A DNA stretch of 64,000 nucleotides from Psychrobacter immobilis (lineage in GTDB: Bacteria; Pseudomonadota; Gammaproteobacteria; Pseudomonadales; Moraxellaceae), in assembly GCF_904846235.1 (NCBI RefSeq), contig NZ_CAJGZN010000004.1, positions 124,001 through 188,000 of the forward strand, written 5' to 3'. This document shows, piece after piece, positions 28,688-36,638 of this stretch. Both the position numbers and the translations under genes were made by a program. Positions within the stretch are counted from its first letter, which is position 1. The number at the start of each line of letters is the position of its first letter. Under the pieces are notes generated by a model. The model was not told the DNA's origin and made no database searches. It was given only the letters and a program-made list of their open reading frames with translations.

Positions 28688-29440
28688 ATGGCCGCAACAT
28701 TCAGTTTAATCGGTACTATTGAACCTTTTTTGCATTGTAATCTTAAAAAAGGCGATTCAATTTATTGTGAAGCCAATGCAATGGTGATGATGGAGTCCAA
28801 TCTTGAGCTGAAAGGTAAGCTACAAGGTGGGCTGATGCAGTCACTGATGCGCCGCTTTGCAAACGATGAATCGTTGTTTCAACAGCAGATTGAAGCGGTT
28901 AATGGTGAGGGCGACTGTTTGCTTGCGCCCACGCTCGATGGTGATATGCAAATCATAGAAGTTGGCAAGCAGCAGTATACACTCAGCGATGGTGCATTTG
29001 TCGCGGCCCAAACTGGCGTCGACATTAGAGCCAATATTCAGCGCAATTTAGGCGGTGCAGTATTTGGTGATACGGGCGGCTTTATGGTGATGCAGACCCA
29101 AGGCCAAGGCCAAGTCGTGGTATCTGGTTTTGGCTCGTTGTTTGAGATTGATGTCACACCAGACAAAGACGTCATTATTGATAACGGTCATGTGGTCTGC
29201 TGGGACTCGAATCTTGAATACAAGTTGTCAGTTTCGACCAGTAAGAAAAAAGGCATCATGAGCAATATTATCAACTCTGTTACTAGTGGCGAAGGTATGG
29301 TTCTGAACTTCTCCGGAAGTGGCAAAGTCATTATTTGTTCACGCAATCGTGACAGTTATCAAGGTTGGATACAAAGCGTCCTAGGTAGTAGCTCAGGCGG
29401 ACGTGGCGGCGGTGGTGGCTTTTTAGACAATATCTTATAA
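28688..29440 (+). CDS. AIM24-family protein (TIGR00266 type)
   Basis: A 250-residue beta-rich protein of the AIM24 family. Features seen: FLHCNLKKGDSIYCEANAMV, a stretch GEGDCLLAPTLDGDMQIIEV, the core FVAAQTGVDIRAN, GLG-like GTGGFMVMQTQGQGQVVVSGFGSL and the end SGEGMVLNFSGSGKVIICSRN, all typical; a Gly-rich tail GGRGGGGGF follows. ATG 28688 has AAGGA at 10 bases, preferred over TTG 28679. AIM24-type genes are known companions of terD genes. The biochemical role is unknown; it lies between two terD genes and is probably part of the same membrane-associated stress complex. Confidence 0.85.
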   Translation: MAATFSLIGTIEPFLHCNLKKGDSIYCEANAMVMMESNLELKGKLQGGLMQSLMRRFANDESLFQQQIEAVNGEGDCLLAPTLDGDMQIIEVGKQQYTLSDGAFVAAQTGVDIRANIQRNLGGAVFGDTGGFMVMQTQGQGQVVVSGFGSLFEIDVTPDKDVIIDNGHVVCWDSNLEYKLSVSTSKKKGIMSNIINSVTSGEGMVLNFSGSGKVIICSRNRDSYQGWIQSVLGSSSGGRGGGGGFLDNIL

Positions 29441-29516
29441 CACCTTTCGCAATTTATAATACTTTTTAGCGTTATTTTTCAACGGTTTTACCCACAATTA
29501 TTATAAGGATACTCAC

Positions 29517-30125
29517 ATGGCAGTTAGTCTTCAAAAAGGTCAAAAAATCTCCCTAAGCAAAGAGGCTGGTGGCGAGCTGACTCAAGTTAAACTAGGTCTA
29601 GGCTGGGATGTTGCGCAAGGGCCACAAGATAAAAAAGGTGGCTTCTTAGGAAAATTATTCGGCGGCGGTTCTGGCGGCGATTCTATCGATTTAGATGCTT
29701 CATGCATTATGTTTGATGCTAATAAGCAAGCGGTCGATGCCATTTGGTTTAGTCAGCTAAAATCGAAAGACGGCAGTATCGTGCATACTGGTGATAACCG
29801 TACTGGCGACGGTGATGGCGATGATGAAGTCATCAACGTTGACCTCTCAAGAGTACCTGCTAATGTGGTCTCATTGGTATTTACGGTCAATAGCTTTACT
29901 GGTCAAACGTTTGAGACCGTAGAAAATGCTTTTTGCCGTATCGTTAATGCCAATAACAATAGCGAAGTAGCACGTTATAACTTGTCTGCCCAAGGTGGAC
30001 ATACAGCGATGGTAATGGCAAAGGTCTATCGTCATAATAATGAGTGGAAAATGCATGCGATTGGCGAGACAGCTTCTGGCCGTACTTTCCACGACTTAAT
30101 GCCTGCTATAACACCGCATGCATAA
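29517..30125 (+). CDS. TerD-family tellurium resistance protein (paralogue 3, with loop insertion)
   Basis: A 202-residue TerD protein: VSLQKGQKISLSK start, LGLGWDVAQ, a Gly-rich insertion KKGGFLGKLF at 39-48 followed by GGGSGGD, IDLDASCIMFD, the acidic metal site [15 protein letters not shown] at 90-104, and an altered C-terminus WKMHAIGETASGRTFHDLMP in place of the usual FRAVGQG-GGL. The insertion resembles one in TerA (30247-31521). AAGGA lies upstream. The gene is 76 bases after the AIM24 gene, probably in one transcript with it, and ends at a strong bidirectional terminator. Confidence 0.93.
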   Translation: MAVSLQKGQKISLSKEAGGELTQVKLGLGWDVAQGPQDKKGGFLGKLFGGGSGGDSIDLDASCIMFDANKQAVDAIWFSQLKSKDGSIVHTGDNRTGDGDGDDEVINVDLSRVPANVVSLVFTVNSFTGQTFETVENAFCRIVNANNNSEVARYNLSAQGGHTAMVMAKVYRHNNEWKMHAIGETASGRTFHDLMPAITPHA

Positions 30126-30178
30126 TTGACTTGAGACTTGAACTGGATTATTACCAATCTAGTTAAGTAGTTTATTTC

Positions 30179-30221
30179 AAAAAAGAGCGGCCCATCTATC
30201 AATAGATGGGCCGCTCTTTTA
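30179..30221. terminator. Bidirectional intrinsic terminator between terD3 and terA
   Basis: AAAAGAGCGGCCCATCTA is perfectly complementary to the sequence after a TCAA loop, giving an 18-bp stem with A and T runs on each side. It separates two convergent genes. Confidence 0.95.
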
Positions 30222-30246
30222 TGCTTATTATCTATAGTTAAGAATA

Positions 30247-31521
30247 CTATTTACGTCCACGTTTCCAGCTAAAGCCCCAATTAAACGCTTTGTCCATCTC
30301 TTGATGACCTTTGAAATATTGGTTGATACGCTCAACATTAATACTGCCCTGCTGATTGACCAAACGGGCAATGGCACACATCGGTAAGTTACCAGCACCT
30401 TCGGTCAAACGTGTCTCAATCGGTGATTGCTCTGGGACATGAATAGTCACAACCCCATCGGTTTTTTCCCAGTTAGGTGCGCCTTCATAGATAAATGCAA
30501 AGATAAATACTTCTTCAATCTGTGACCATTGCTGACCGTTAATATCTAGCCATTCACCGCCACTTACCTGCCCCGTTCTATCATCCGCACGTAGGCAAAC
30601 ATAAGGCGCTGATTGTAAACTACCAAAGCGATTGCCCAACGCTTGAATCAGGGTTTTTTCACCGTTTTTTAGATGAATCATAGCGCCGACATCTAAATCG
30701 ATACCGCTTGATTGATGCTGCTTAAACAGGTCTCCCAGTATGCCTTTTTTGGGCGCTGATTTATCACTTTGAGGGCGTTGGTTCCAGTCTAAATTGACTG
30801 AAATTTTGCCAAAGTCATCACGTTTTTTTAGATTAATGCTAGATTGGTTTTTAGTTAAGGTTATTTTACTTAAGTTAATCGAAGGACTGGCAGGAATCGG
30901 TGGCGGGTTGTTAGCTTGAGACATGCTGCCTGCTTTTTGCGTATTGATTGGTCGCTGCGTGTTGATAGGTTGAGGTTGGCTTGGTGCAGGATTATGATTT
31001 TGAGCAGGTGCGTCATCAGCTATTTCAACACCAAAATGCTCAGACAAAGGTTTTAACCCTCCCTCAAAACCTTGGGCGATAAAACGGAATTTCCAGCTCC
31101 CTTGTCTGCGATAGCATTCAGCCAATATAATGGCCTTTTCATTACGTCCAGCGCTACTCAGCTGACAAGTCATTAGCACTTGATTACCTTGCAGAACTTG
31201 AATGTCCACATCGCCAACTTGCGACAATGTTTGCGCACTAGAGAACGCTAATGCAATTTTCTCAATATTTGCAGGCTGTGCAGACAAGTTAACATCAAAA
31301 AAACCATCACTGTCATGACCTCGGAAGCTAACATTGCCGTCATCACTACGCGTCTGACCATAAAATATCATGTCACCATCACCGCGTACTTTTCCGTCAT
31401 TAGTCAGGCGATAAGCGGCACAATCGATGGCATTTTGGCTTAAAATACGAATGCTAATATTGTCAGTTGATAGTGGTGCATTGGCACCTGCAATTAGTTT
31501 TTGAGGTTGATTTTGACTCAT
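30247..31521 (-). CDS. TerA-type protein: TerD-like domain plus TerA domain
   Basis: A 424-residue, two-domain tellurium resistance protein. Residues 1-165 are a divergent TerD-like domain ending WKFRFIAQGFEGGLKPLSEHFGVEI; 166-215 are a Pro/Gln/Asn-rich linker; 216-424 match TerA, with ITLTKNQSSINLKKR, LDWNQRP, KKGILGDLF (258-266), GIDLDVGAMI and LRADDRTGQVSGGEWLDIN. The acidic calcium motif of TerD is absent in both halves (HDSDGFFD and ADDRTGQVSGGE instead). ATG 31521 has AAGGA six bases further upstream and is preferred to 31524. Transcribed opposite to the terD genes and divergent from the ATP-grasp gene. Confidence 0.88.
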   Translation of the reverse strand: MSQNQPQKLIAGANAPLSTDNISIRILSQNAIDCAAYRLTNDGKVRGDGDMIFYGQTRSDDGNVSFRGHDSDGFFDVNLSAQPANIEKIALAFSSAQTLSQVGDVDIQVLQGNQVLMTCQLSSAGRNEKAIILAECYRRQGSWKFRFIAQGFEGGLKPLSEHFGVEIADDAPAQNHNPAPSQPQPINTQRPINTQKAGSMSQANNPPPIPASPSINLSKITLTKNQSSINLKKRDDFGKISVNLDWNQRPQSDKSAPKKGILGDLFKQHQSSGIDLDVGAMIHLKNGEKTLIQALGNRFGSLQSAPYVCLRADDRTGQVSGGEWLDINGQQWSQIEEVFIFAFIYEGAPNWEKTDGVVTIHVPEQSPIETRLTEGAGNLPMCAIARLVNQQGSINVERINQYFKGHQEMDKAFNWGFSWKRGRK

Positions 31522-31809
31522 CATACGTCCTTTAGATTGTTTATTATGCTGTTGTCATTGTCATGCTGACTGTCGTCATATAGTAGCATGGATATTATGA
31601 ATTTTTTGAACCAGACAATCGCGATATAAGCGCTAAAGTCATCCTTACAAATCCCTGTGACTATTTTATTAGAGGCGTTTATAACGCATATCATTTGTAT
31701 ATAATACGTCCTATTAAACCGTATACCTTTGCTAATATTACTACTAGATTTGCAGTAGCAATATTGACTTGCCCATTCCCCTACACCTAACGACAACGCT
31801 GAGAGAATT

Positions 31810-32949
31810 ATGAATAATCTTGCTGACAATAGTAACCCTTCAATGCCAGTAGCAGCGTGGTTAGCTGAAGGCCAATCTAGCCAGCGTGATATGTTAGAGA
31901 GCTTACAAAGTCTAAAGAGCAAATCAAATAACCCTTTTCAAGTTATTGCCTCACACCGTCATGATAGACCTGAGATTTTCGAATTCGCCGATATGATTTA
32001 TCGTGAGCCATCTGACTCGATCGTAGATACTGATATCCAAATGACTGATGAAACTGCTATACCACGTTGGCAGTTCGTATTGGAGCAAGCTCAAAAGCAT
32101 AACGTAAAAGTACTACTGACTGGACGCAATGGTATCGATTATGAAGTGCATCGTGAGAAATTTGACGCTGCTGGTATTCGCTTATTGACGGGCGCAACCA
32201 GCGTAACAGCACTAGAATCAATCGATGATAAATTTGCTTTTATGCAGCATTGTCACACTCATAACATTCCAGTGGCAGACGCATGGCGTTTTAATAATAC
32301 GGCGGAGCTTGAGGCTTTATTAGCCGAGCATGGTGACCAACCTCTATGCGTGAAACCTGTCGTCGGTATTTTTGCACAAGGGTTTTGGCGACTAGACACT
32401 GGTAAAGAATATGACGAGCAGTACGATAGCTTTGAGCACTTATATTTCACTGAAGAGAAAAAAATAAATACAGCCCAATTTGTAAATGCCTATACTAACA
32501 GTCAAATGGTACATGAGCGCCCTATTCCCATGCTGCTTATGCCTTATTTATCAGGGCAAGAATACTCTATCGATGTGGTCTGTGAATATGGTGAAGTCCT
32601 AGCTGCTGTTACTCGTCATAAAACAGGGAAAATACAACACGTTGGTTATGAGCAGTCTGTCATGGATGTCGTAATCCCACTGATTAGGGCTTTTGGCTGT
32701 GATGGCATCGTCAGTGTACAAACTAAGGCTGATGATAGCGGTCAGCACCGTGTTCTTGAGATCAATAGTCGTCCATCAGGTGGTATTGGTTATACATCTC
32801 ATAGCGGGATTGACTTAACGCAAATTGGGTTTTCTTATTGGTTGGGGTTATCAGAGAGACCTAACTTAGAGACCAATATTCAGCATATTGAACCATGCCA
32901 AGTACGCTCTATTATGATGAGTGTGAAAATTGAAAAGGGTGATGAATAA
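31810..32949 (+). CDS. ATP-grasp enzyme of the Ter biosynthetic module
   Basis: ATP-dependent carboxylate-amine or -thiol ligase by fold, substrate unknown. The 379 residues give an N-terminal Rossmann-like half (AWLAEGQSSQRDML, FQVIASHRHDRPEIFEFAD) and an ATP-grasp half with the lysine in CVKPVVGIFAQGFWRL (about 180-195), MPYLSGQEYSIDVV (about 244-257) and the Mg-binding LEINSRPSGG (E317, N319). ATP-grasp proteins of this kind are known members of ter-linked metabolic operons, where they are proposed to act on the product of PRTase and lyase steps. Divergent from terA with a shared 288-base promoter region; bidirectional terminator follows. Confidence 0.86.
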   Translation: MNNLADNSNPSMPVAAWLAEGQSSQRDMLESLQSLKSKSNNPFQVIASHRHDRPEIFEFADMIYREPSDSIVDTDIQMTDETAIPRWQFVLEQAQKHNVKVLLTGRNGIDYEVHREKFDAAGIRLLTGATSVTALESIDDKFAFMQHCHTHNIPVADAWRFNNTAELEALLAEHGDQPLCVKPVVGIFAQGFWRLDTGKEYDEQYDSFEHLYFTEEKKINTAQFVNAYTNSQMVHERPIPMLLMPYLSGQEYSIDVVCEYGEVLAAVTRHKTGKIQHVGYEQSVMDVVIPLIRAFGCDGIVSVQTKADDSGQHRVLEINSRPSGGIGYTSHSGIDLTQIGFSYWLGLSERPNLETNIQHIEPCQVRSIMMSVKIEKGDE

Positions 32950-32997
32950 ATAGTCTGCTAAGCATGCACGTGGTTAGCAAATGATTTGAATAGGCAT

Positions 32998-33037
32998 AAA
33001 AAAGGTTTTTAGATTAATATCTAAAAACCCTTTTTTA
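32998..33037. terminator. Bidirectional intrinsic terminator
   Basis: AAAAAGGTTTTTAGAT pairs with ATCTAAAAACCCTTTTT (one mismatch) around TAAT. It lies between the convergent ATP-grasp and MHYT genes. Confidence 0.88.
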
Positions 33038-33076
33038 TTTTCACTTTCAATTGGTATTAAAAATGAGCGTTTAAAA

Positions 33077-33817
33077 TTACTCGCCAAATGCTAGTGTCGC
33101 TTGCTTAGGTGCATTTTTAGAAGCGATGACCCATAGTAAGCTTAATACAATTGCTGAACCGATGAAGATCATAATTGATGAAGAAATAGCACCTGCATGC
33201 GTATAATCCATAGACATCGAATGATCAGTCATCGTCATTTCCATCGCGGCTATACCAGTGTAATGCATACCACAAACTGCAAGACCCATGATGAAGGCAC
33301 TACCAAAACGCTGTAATGTACCACGTAGATTGAATGCCAACCATAGCGCAGCGATAGCAGCTGCAATAGCAATCACAATCGATAGGATAAGCAGCGGTAT
33401 ATTGTATGACATGATAGCGTCCATTTGCATAGAAGCCATACCAGTATAATGCATGGCTGCAACACCTAGCCCAGTAAGCACACCGCCACCGATTAACTTA
33501 GCAACGCTTGGTTCACCACGACCTACGATAACAATACCAACTGCAACGAAACAAATCGCGAGTAGCATTGAGACAATTGTTAGCCCTAAGTCATAAGTCA
33601 CAGGCATCTTCATATCTACAGCCATCATACCGATATAATGCATAGACCAAATCGCACCACCGATAGCAATCGATGATAGCGCTACCCAAAAATACAAATC
33701 CGTTCCTGGCTTAGCAGAAGGTACTCGAATGGCAAGGTTTAAGCCAACATAAGAACCAAATACTGCAATGGCGTATGAGACCAACACCAAAAGTAAGTTA
33801 TATTCAACTTCCATCAT
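33077..33817 (-). CDS. MHYT-domain integral membrane sensor protein
   Basis: A 246-residue protein of seven membrane helices with the MHYT signature three times: MHYIGMMAVDMKMP, MHYTGMASMQMDAI and MHYTGIAAMEMTM. MHYT domains are proposed to sense oxygen, CO or NO through bound copper held by the Met and His residues. There is no GGDEF, EAL or kinase part, so this is a stand-alone sensor module. AAAGG lies seven bases before the ATG 33817. It follows the V4R gene on the same strand with a 122-base gap. Confidence 0.9.
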   Translation of the reverse strand: MMEVEYNLLLVLVSYAIAVFGSYVGLNLAIRVPSAKPGTDLYFWVALSSIAIGGAIWSMHYIGMMAVDMKMPVTYDLGLTIVSMLLAICFVAVGIVIVGRGEPSVAKLIGGGVLTGLGVAAMHYTGMASMQMDAIMSYNIPLLILSIVIAIAAAIAALWLAFNLRGTLQRFGSAFIMGLAVCGMHYTGIAAMEMTMTDHSMSMDYTHAGAISSSIMIFIGSAIVLSLLWVIASKNAPKQATLAFGE

Positions 33818-33939
33818 TTTTTTGCCTTTTATCTATCATAAGAATTGAGTCAAATAACGTTACTTTTATTGCAACATGGTGCGTCATTCGCTCGTTGATT
33901 TTTTTGCATAGACATGAAATTATCTACACGCAGTTTTTC

Positions 33940-34647
33940 TTACCCAATGGTAAATTCACAAATATTGGTACTGCCTGCGCCGCAGTTAGTCTCTTCAACT
34001 TGAACCACATCTATAGCAGGGTTGCTTGCCAAAAAGCCTTCTATATAGCCCACAATAAAATGGCATCCTGAGTGAGTATGATCTGACGACTTACAGAATG
34101 GACATTTGATTAAATAGATCACATTATTCTTTGCTTTAACTTTAGACAGACCTTTTAGTGCTGGTACAAGCTCACGAGTGATCGTAGTAGGCATCTTTAG
34201 TGGACTACCAAGTGAATAATCACGCTGGTAAATACCGCCGCCAACCTTACGACCCAACTCCTGCAATGCCGTCACACGTCGCTCAATAGGTAAACTATCT
34301 TCATACTGACTGACAATATCTGCTATTTTAGGGTAATAAGCACCGATGGCTGATAAGACGCTTTTCTCATCCAATGTCTTCTTTGCAGGGGCAGCTGACG
34401 AGCCGCCCTCTTCATCGATTTCTAGATTAAAAAGCGTACAGCCTTCAATTGAAGACAAGTCATCGATTAGATCTGCTTGCGTTTTAGAGCCTAGGCTTCT
34501 TGCGATCACATGAATGATATTACCACCATTCTCTGAAGCCTCTTGTCTTTGGGAGACCAGCTGATAACCTGCTTTGATAAGCGGCGAAATAACATTGACC
34601 AGACGAATACGTTCAGAAGACGTTTCTAATGCACAAGAGAATTTCAC
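33940..34647 (-). CDS. V4R-type (4-vinyl reductase) ligand-binding domain protein
   Basis: A 235-residue soluble protein. The C-terminal half has the V4R look: VIYLIKCPFCKSSDHTHSGC, GCHFIVGYIEGFLAS and VQVEETNCGAGSTNICEFTIG; V4R domains bind small hydrophobic molecules. The Cys/His set C182, C185, H190, H192, C195, H196, C222 and C230 suggests a metal site as well. The N-terminal 80 residues look like a separate small alpha/beta domain. AGGAG lies upstream of ATG. It is divergent from the TerD-protease operon over a 722-base region and co-directional with the MHYT gene. Regulatory role is inferred only. Family confidence moderate. Confidence 0.65.
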   Translation of the reverse strand: MKFSCALETSSERIRLVNVISPLIKAGYQLVSQRQEASENGGNIIHVIARSLGSKTQADLIDDLSSIEGCTLFNLEIDEEGGSSAAPAKKTLDEKSVLSAIGAYYPKIADIVSQYEDSLPIERRVTALQELGRKVGGGIYQRDYSLGSPLKMPTTITRELVPALKGLSKVKAKNNVIYLIKCPFCKSSDHTHSGCHFIVGYIEGFLASNPAIDVVQVEETNCGAGSTNICEFTIG

Positions 34648-34752
34648 AGAGCACTCCTTTTCTTAAAATACTGCTACGCTTTCTTATATCAAGCCATCTA
34701 GATAAGCTAATGTGAATAACGTTTCAAAGGTCCGACCAACTGGCTTTCTCAC

Positions 34753-34809
34753 AATATAAAAGATATGCAGACATCAACCATATGATAGTTTTTATATATC
34801 TTTTATATT
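34753..34809. repeat. 14-bp perfect inverted repeat
   Basis: AATATAAAAGATAT at 34753-34766 is the exact reverse complement of ATATCTTTTATATT at 34796-34809; spacer 29 bases. It lies 106 bases upstream of the V4R start codon. Confidence 0.7.
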
Positions 34810-35071
34810 ATAAGAAATGAACTATATTCAGTAGATGAAACTTCGATTTTTATAGTTATTAGGCATATAAGCGCTCTAACTACTAGAAATTCATTAATCG
34901 AGAAACAGTAATAAGCTTGAAAATAAGATTAGAATTAATAGGTTTAAATCAAATACTATATTTAGAATTTACAGATAACACTTAGTCACAGTAGAGTTAC
35001 TAAATAGCAATAGATTTTGATTGTATTATCACCGGAATCTTGTTTTGTAGCAATACACTATATGGCTTTGT

Positions 35072-35111
35072 CCGATAAGTGGCTACATTAACCGACAAAT
35101 GGCTAGACTAT
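35072..35111 (+). repeat. Two tandem 20-bp degenerate direct repeats
   Basis: CCGATAAGTGGCTACATTAA is followed directly by CCGACAAATGGCTAGACTAT, 15 of 20 positions identical by eye. A 20-bp period would put both copies on nearly the same helix face, as in regulator-binding sites. A remnant of an insertion sequence end is the alternative. Confidence 0.5.
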
Positions 35112-35369
35112 AAACCCCCATCATTATTTTCTAAAAGTAATTAATTATTAAAAGGAATTCCGAAACTATTTAAACCTATATATCTTGATATATCTATTAT
35201 GCAATTAATCTTAACTATATATTAAAACACCTATTAACATTTTCTCTTTGTAGAATAATAGGTTCAAAATAAAATAAAAAACCTTTGTATAGTCAGACTT
35301 TAGTCTCAAGGATAAAATCATTAAACAATAAAAATAATTATAATCACGCAAATAAACTAAGGAAATGTG

Positions 35370-36596
35370 ATGTTGAAGCAAGTCGAATTAGTGCTAGGAG
35401 CCAATACGGTTATCGAAAATACAAAGTGTTCGATCGCATTTTCTACTACTAAATCATTGGGATTTGGACAGCAGCTTGGGCTATTGTGGTTGCCATTAGA
35501 TGCCTATCGTAAAGCCGTTTGTAGTCCTGCTTATTTACATGAGTCTAAAGACTGGGCTCAGCTCGATAACAAGGATAATCCAAGTACATGGCAGTTAGAT
35601 TTACCCCAGCTATTTGATACGCTTGGCGTTAGTTTCTTACAACTGATTGCTTATGTTTATCATGAGCCAAGCCTAAACTTGCCAGCGGTAGAGTTGAACG
35701 ACGTAAGCCTCACGCTCAACAACGGAGATATTCGCTATAACTTCACAACGAACGAGCGGCATGTCAAAGCAGCGATTATATTAGAAATATATCAGCGTAA
35801 TGGACAGTTCAAGTGTCGGGCACTTGGTGAGGCATCAACACAAGGCTTAGCAAGCCTTGAGCATCATGTACAGGTTAGTCTGGATATTCGTCCACCTAGC
35901 ACACATACACTTATTCAAGAAGCGCAACAGCAGCAGCGTACTCAACCAAAAAACGAAGCTCGCCCTCCCCGTCATGTACAAGCAGGCGAGACTTGGACAG
36001 GAACAGCGTTTGCTATTGATCCCTATCATCTGCTGACCTGCTATCATGTGATTGAGTCAGCAGCAATGGTTGGCATACGTCAGCAAGGTCAGCCTGATCG
36101 CGAGGCACAAGTCGTATTCAGCGATATCGGAAGCGATTCAGCTATTATTAGAGTTAGCGACCCTTTGCCTAGCTACCTCCCATTGGCGCAGCAATGTGTT
36201 GATATATTGGGTGAGACCATTACCACACTGGGGTTTCCGTTATCAGGACTGAGTAGCCAACTGCAAGTCACTCAAGGCTGTATATCAGGATTGACAGGTT
36301 TAAATAACGATATCCGTCATATGCAATTCACCGCACCCATTCAGCCTGGATCTAGTGGTAGTCCTTTATTATTGCCGACTGGAGAGGTGGTCGGTATGGT
36401 CACATCCAGTCTGGTACATGAACATGCACAAAATATGAACTATGCGGTGAAATTTCAGTTATTATCTGCCCTACTGGCGAGCGCTGGCATCAGTTTGGAG
36501 AACACGTCTGATTTGACCAGTGCTACGCCTCTTACAACACCTCAGCTAAGCAAGCAAAGTCGCAGTGCCTTATGGCTGGTTGGCTGTCAGGGTTAA
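35370..36596 (+). CDS. TerD-like domain fused to a trypsin-like serine protease
   Basis: A 408-residue protein. Residues 1-172 are a divergent TerD-like domain: the hydrophobic core GLLWLPLD replaces GLGWD and the acidic metal site is missing, but the family end FKCRALGEASTQGLASLEHHVQVSL is clear. A polar linker (175-200) leads to an S1/HtrA-type protease domain with His226 in LLTCYHVIE, Asp256 in SDIGSDSAIIRV and the nucleophile Ser329 in QPGSSGSPLL, all in correct order. No signal peptide, so it should be cytoplasmic. ATG 35370 has AAGGA at six bases. It is the first gene of the biosynthetic operon, which continues with overlapping or close genes to 41842. Confidence 0.86.
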   Translation: MLKQVELVLGANTVIENTKCSIAFSTTKSLGFGQQLGLLWLPLDAYRKAVCSPAYLHESKDWAQLDNKDNPSTWQLDLPQLFDTLGVSFLQLIAYVYHEPSLNLPAVELNDVSLTLNNGDIRYNFTTNERHVKAAIILEIYQRNGQFKCRALGEASTQGLASLEHHVQVSLDIRPPSTHTLIQEAQQQQRTQPKNEARPPRHVQAGETWTGTAFAIDPYHLLTCYHVIESAAMVGIRQQGQPDREAQVVFSDIGSDSAIIRVSDPLPSYLPLAQQCVDILGETITTLGFPLSGLSSQLQVTQGCISGLTGLNNDIRHMQFTAPIQPGSSGSPLLLPTGEVVGMVTSSLVHEHAQNMNYAVKFQLLSALLASAGISLENTSDLTSATPLTTPQLSKQSRSALWLVGCQG

Positions 36597-36638
36597 GAAA
36601 TCTATTCGATATATAAATAAAAGCGCCAAGGAATATGA

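Larger units (their letters stand above)
34648..35369. other. AT-rich divergent regulatory region of the Ter biosynthetic operon
   Basis: 722 bases of markedly AT-rich DNA between the V4R gene and the TerD-protease operon. It holds a perfect 14-bp inverted repeat (34753-34809) and a 20-bp tandem direct repeat (35072-35111). No frame is coding-like. This is the likely control region for the biosynthetic operon. Confidence 0.6.

Noticed and set aside
35060..35111. Insertion-sequence end suggested by GGCTTTGTCCGATAAG
   Set aside because: No transposase, second inverted end or target duplication is visible; listed only as a tandem repeat.
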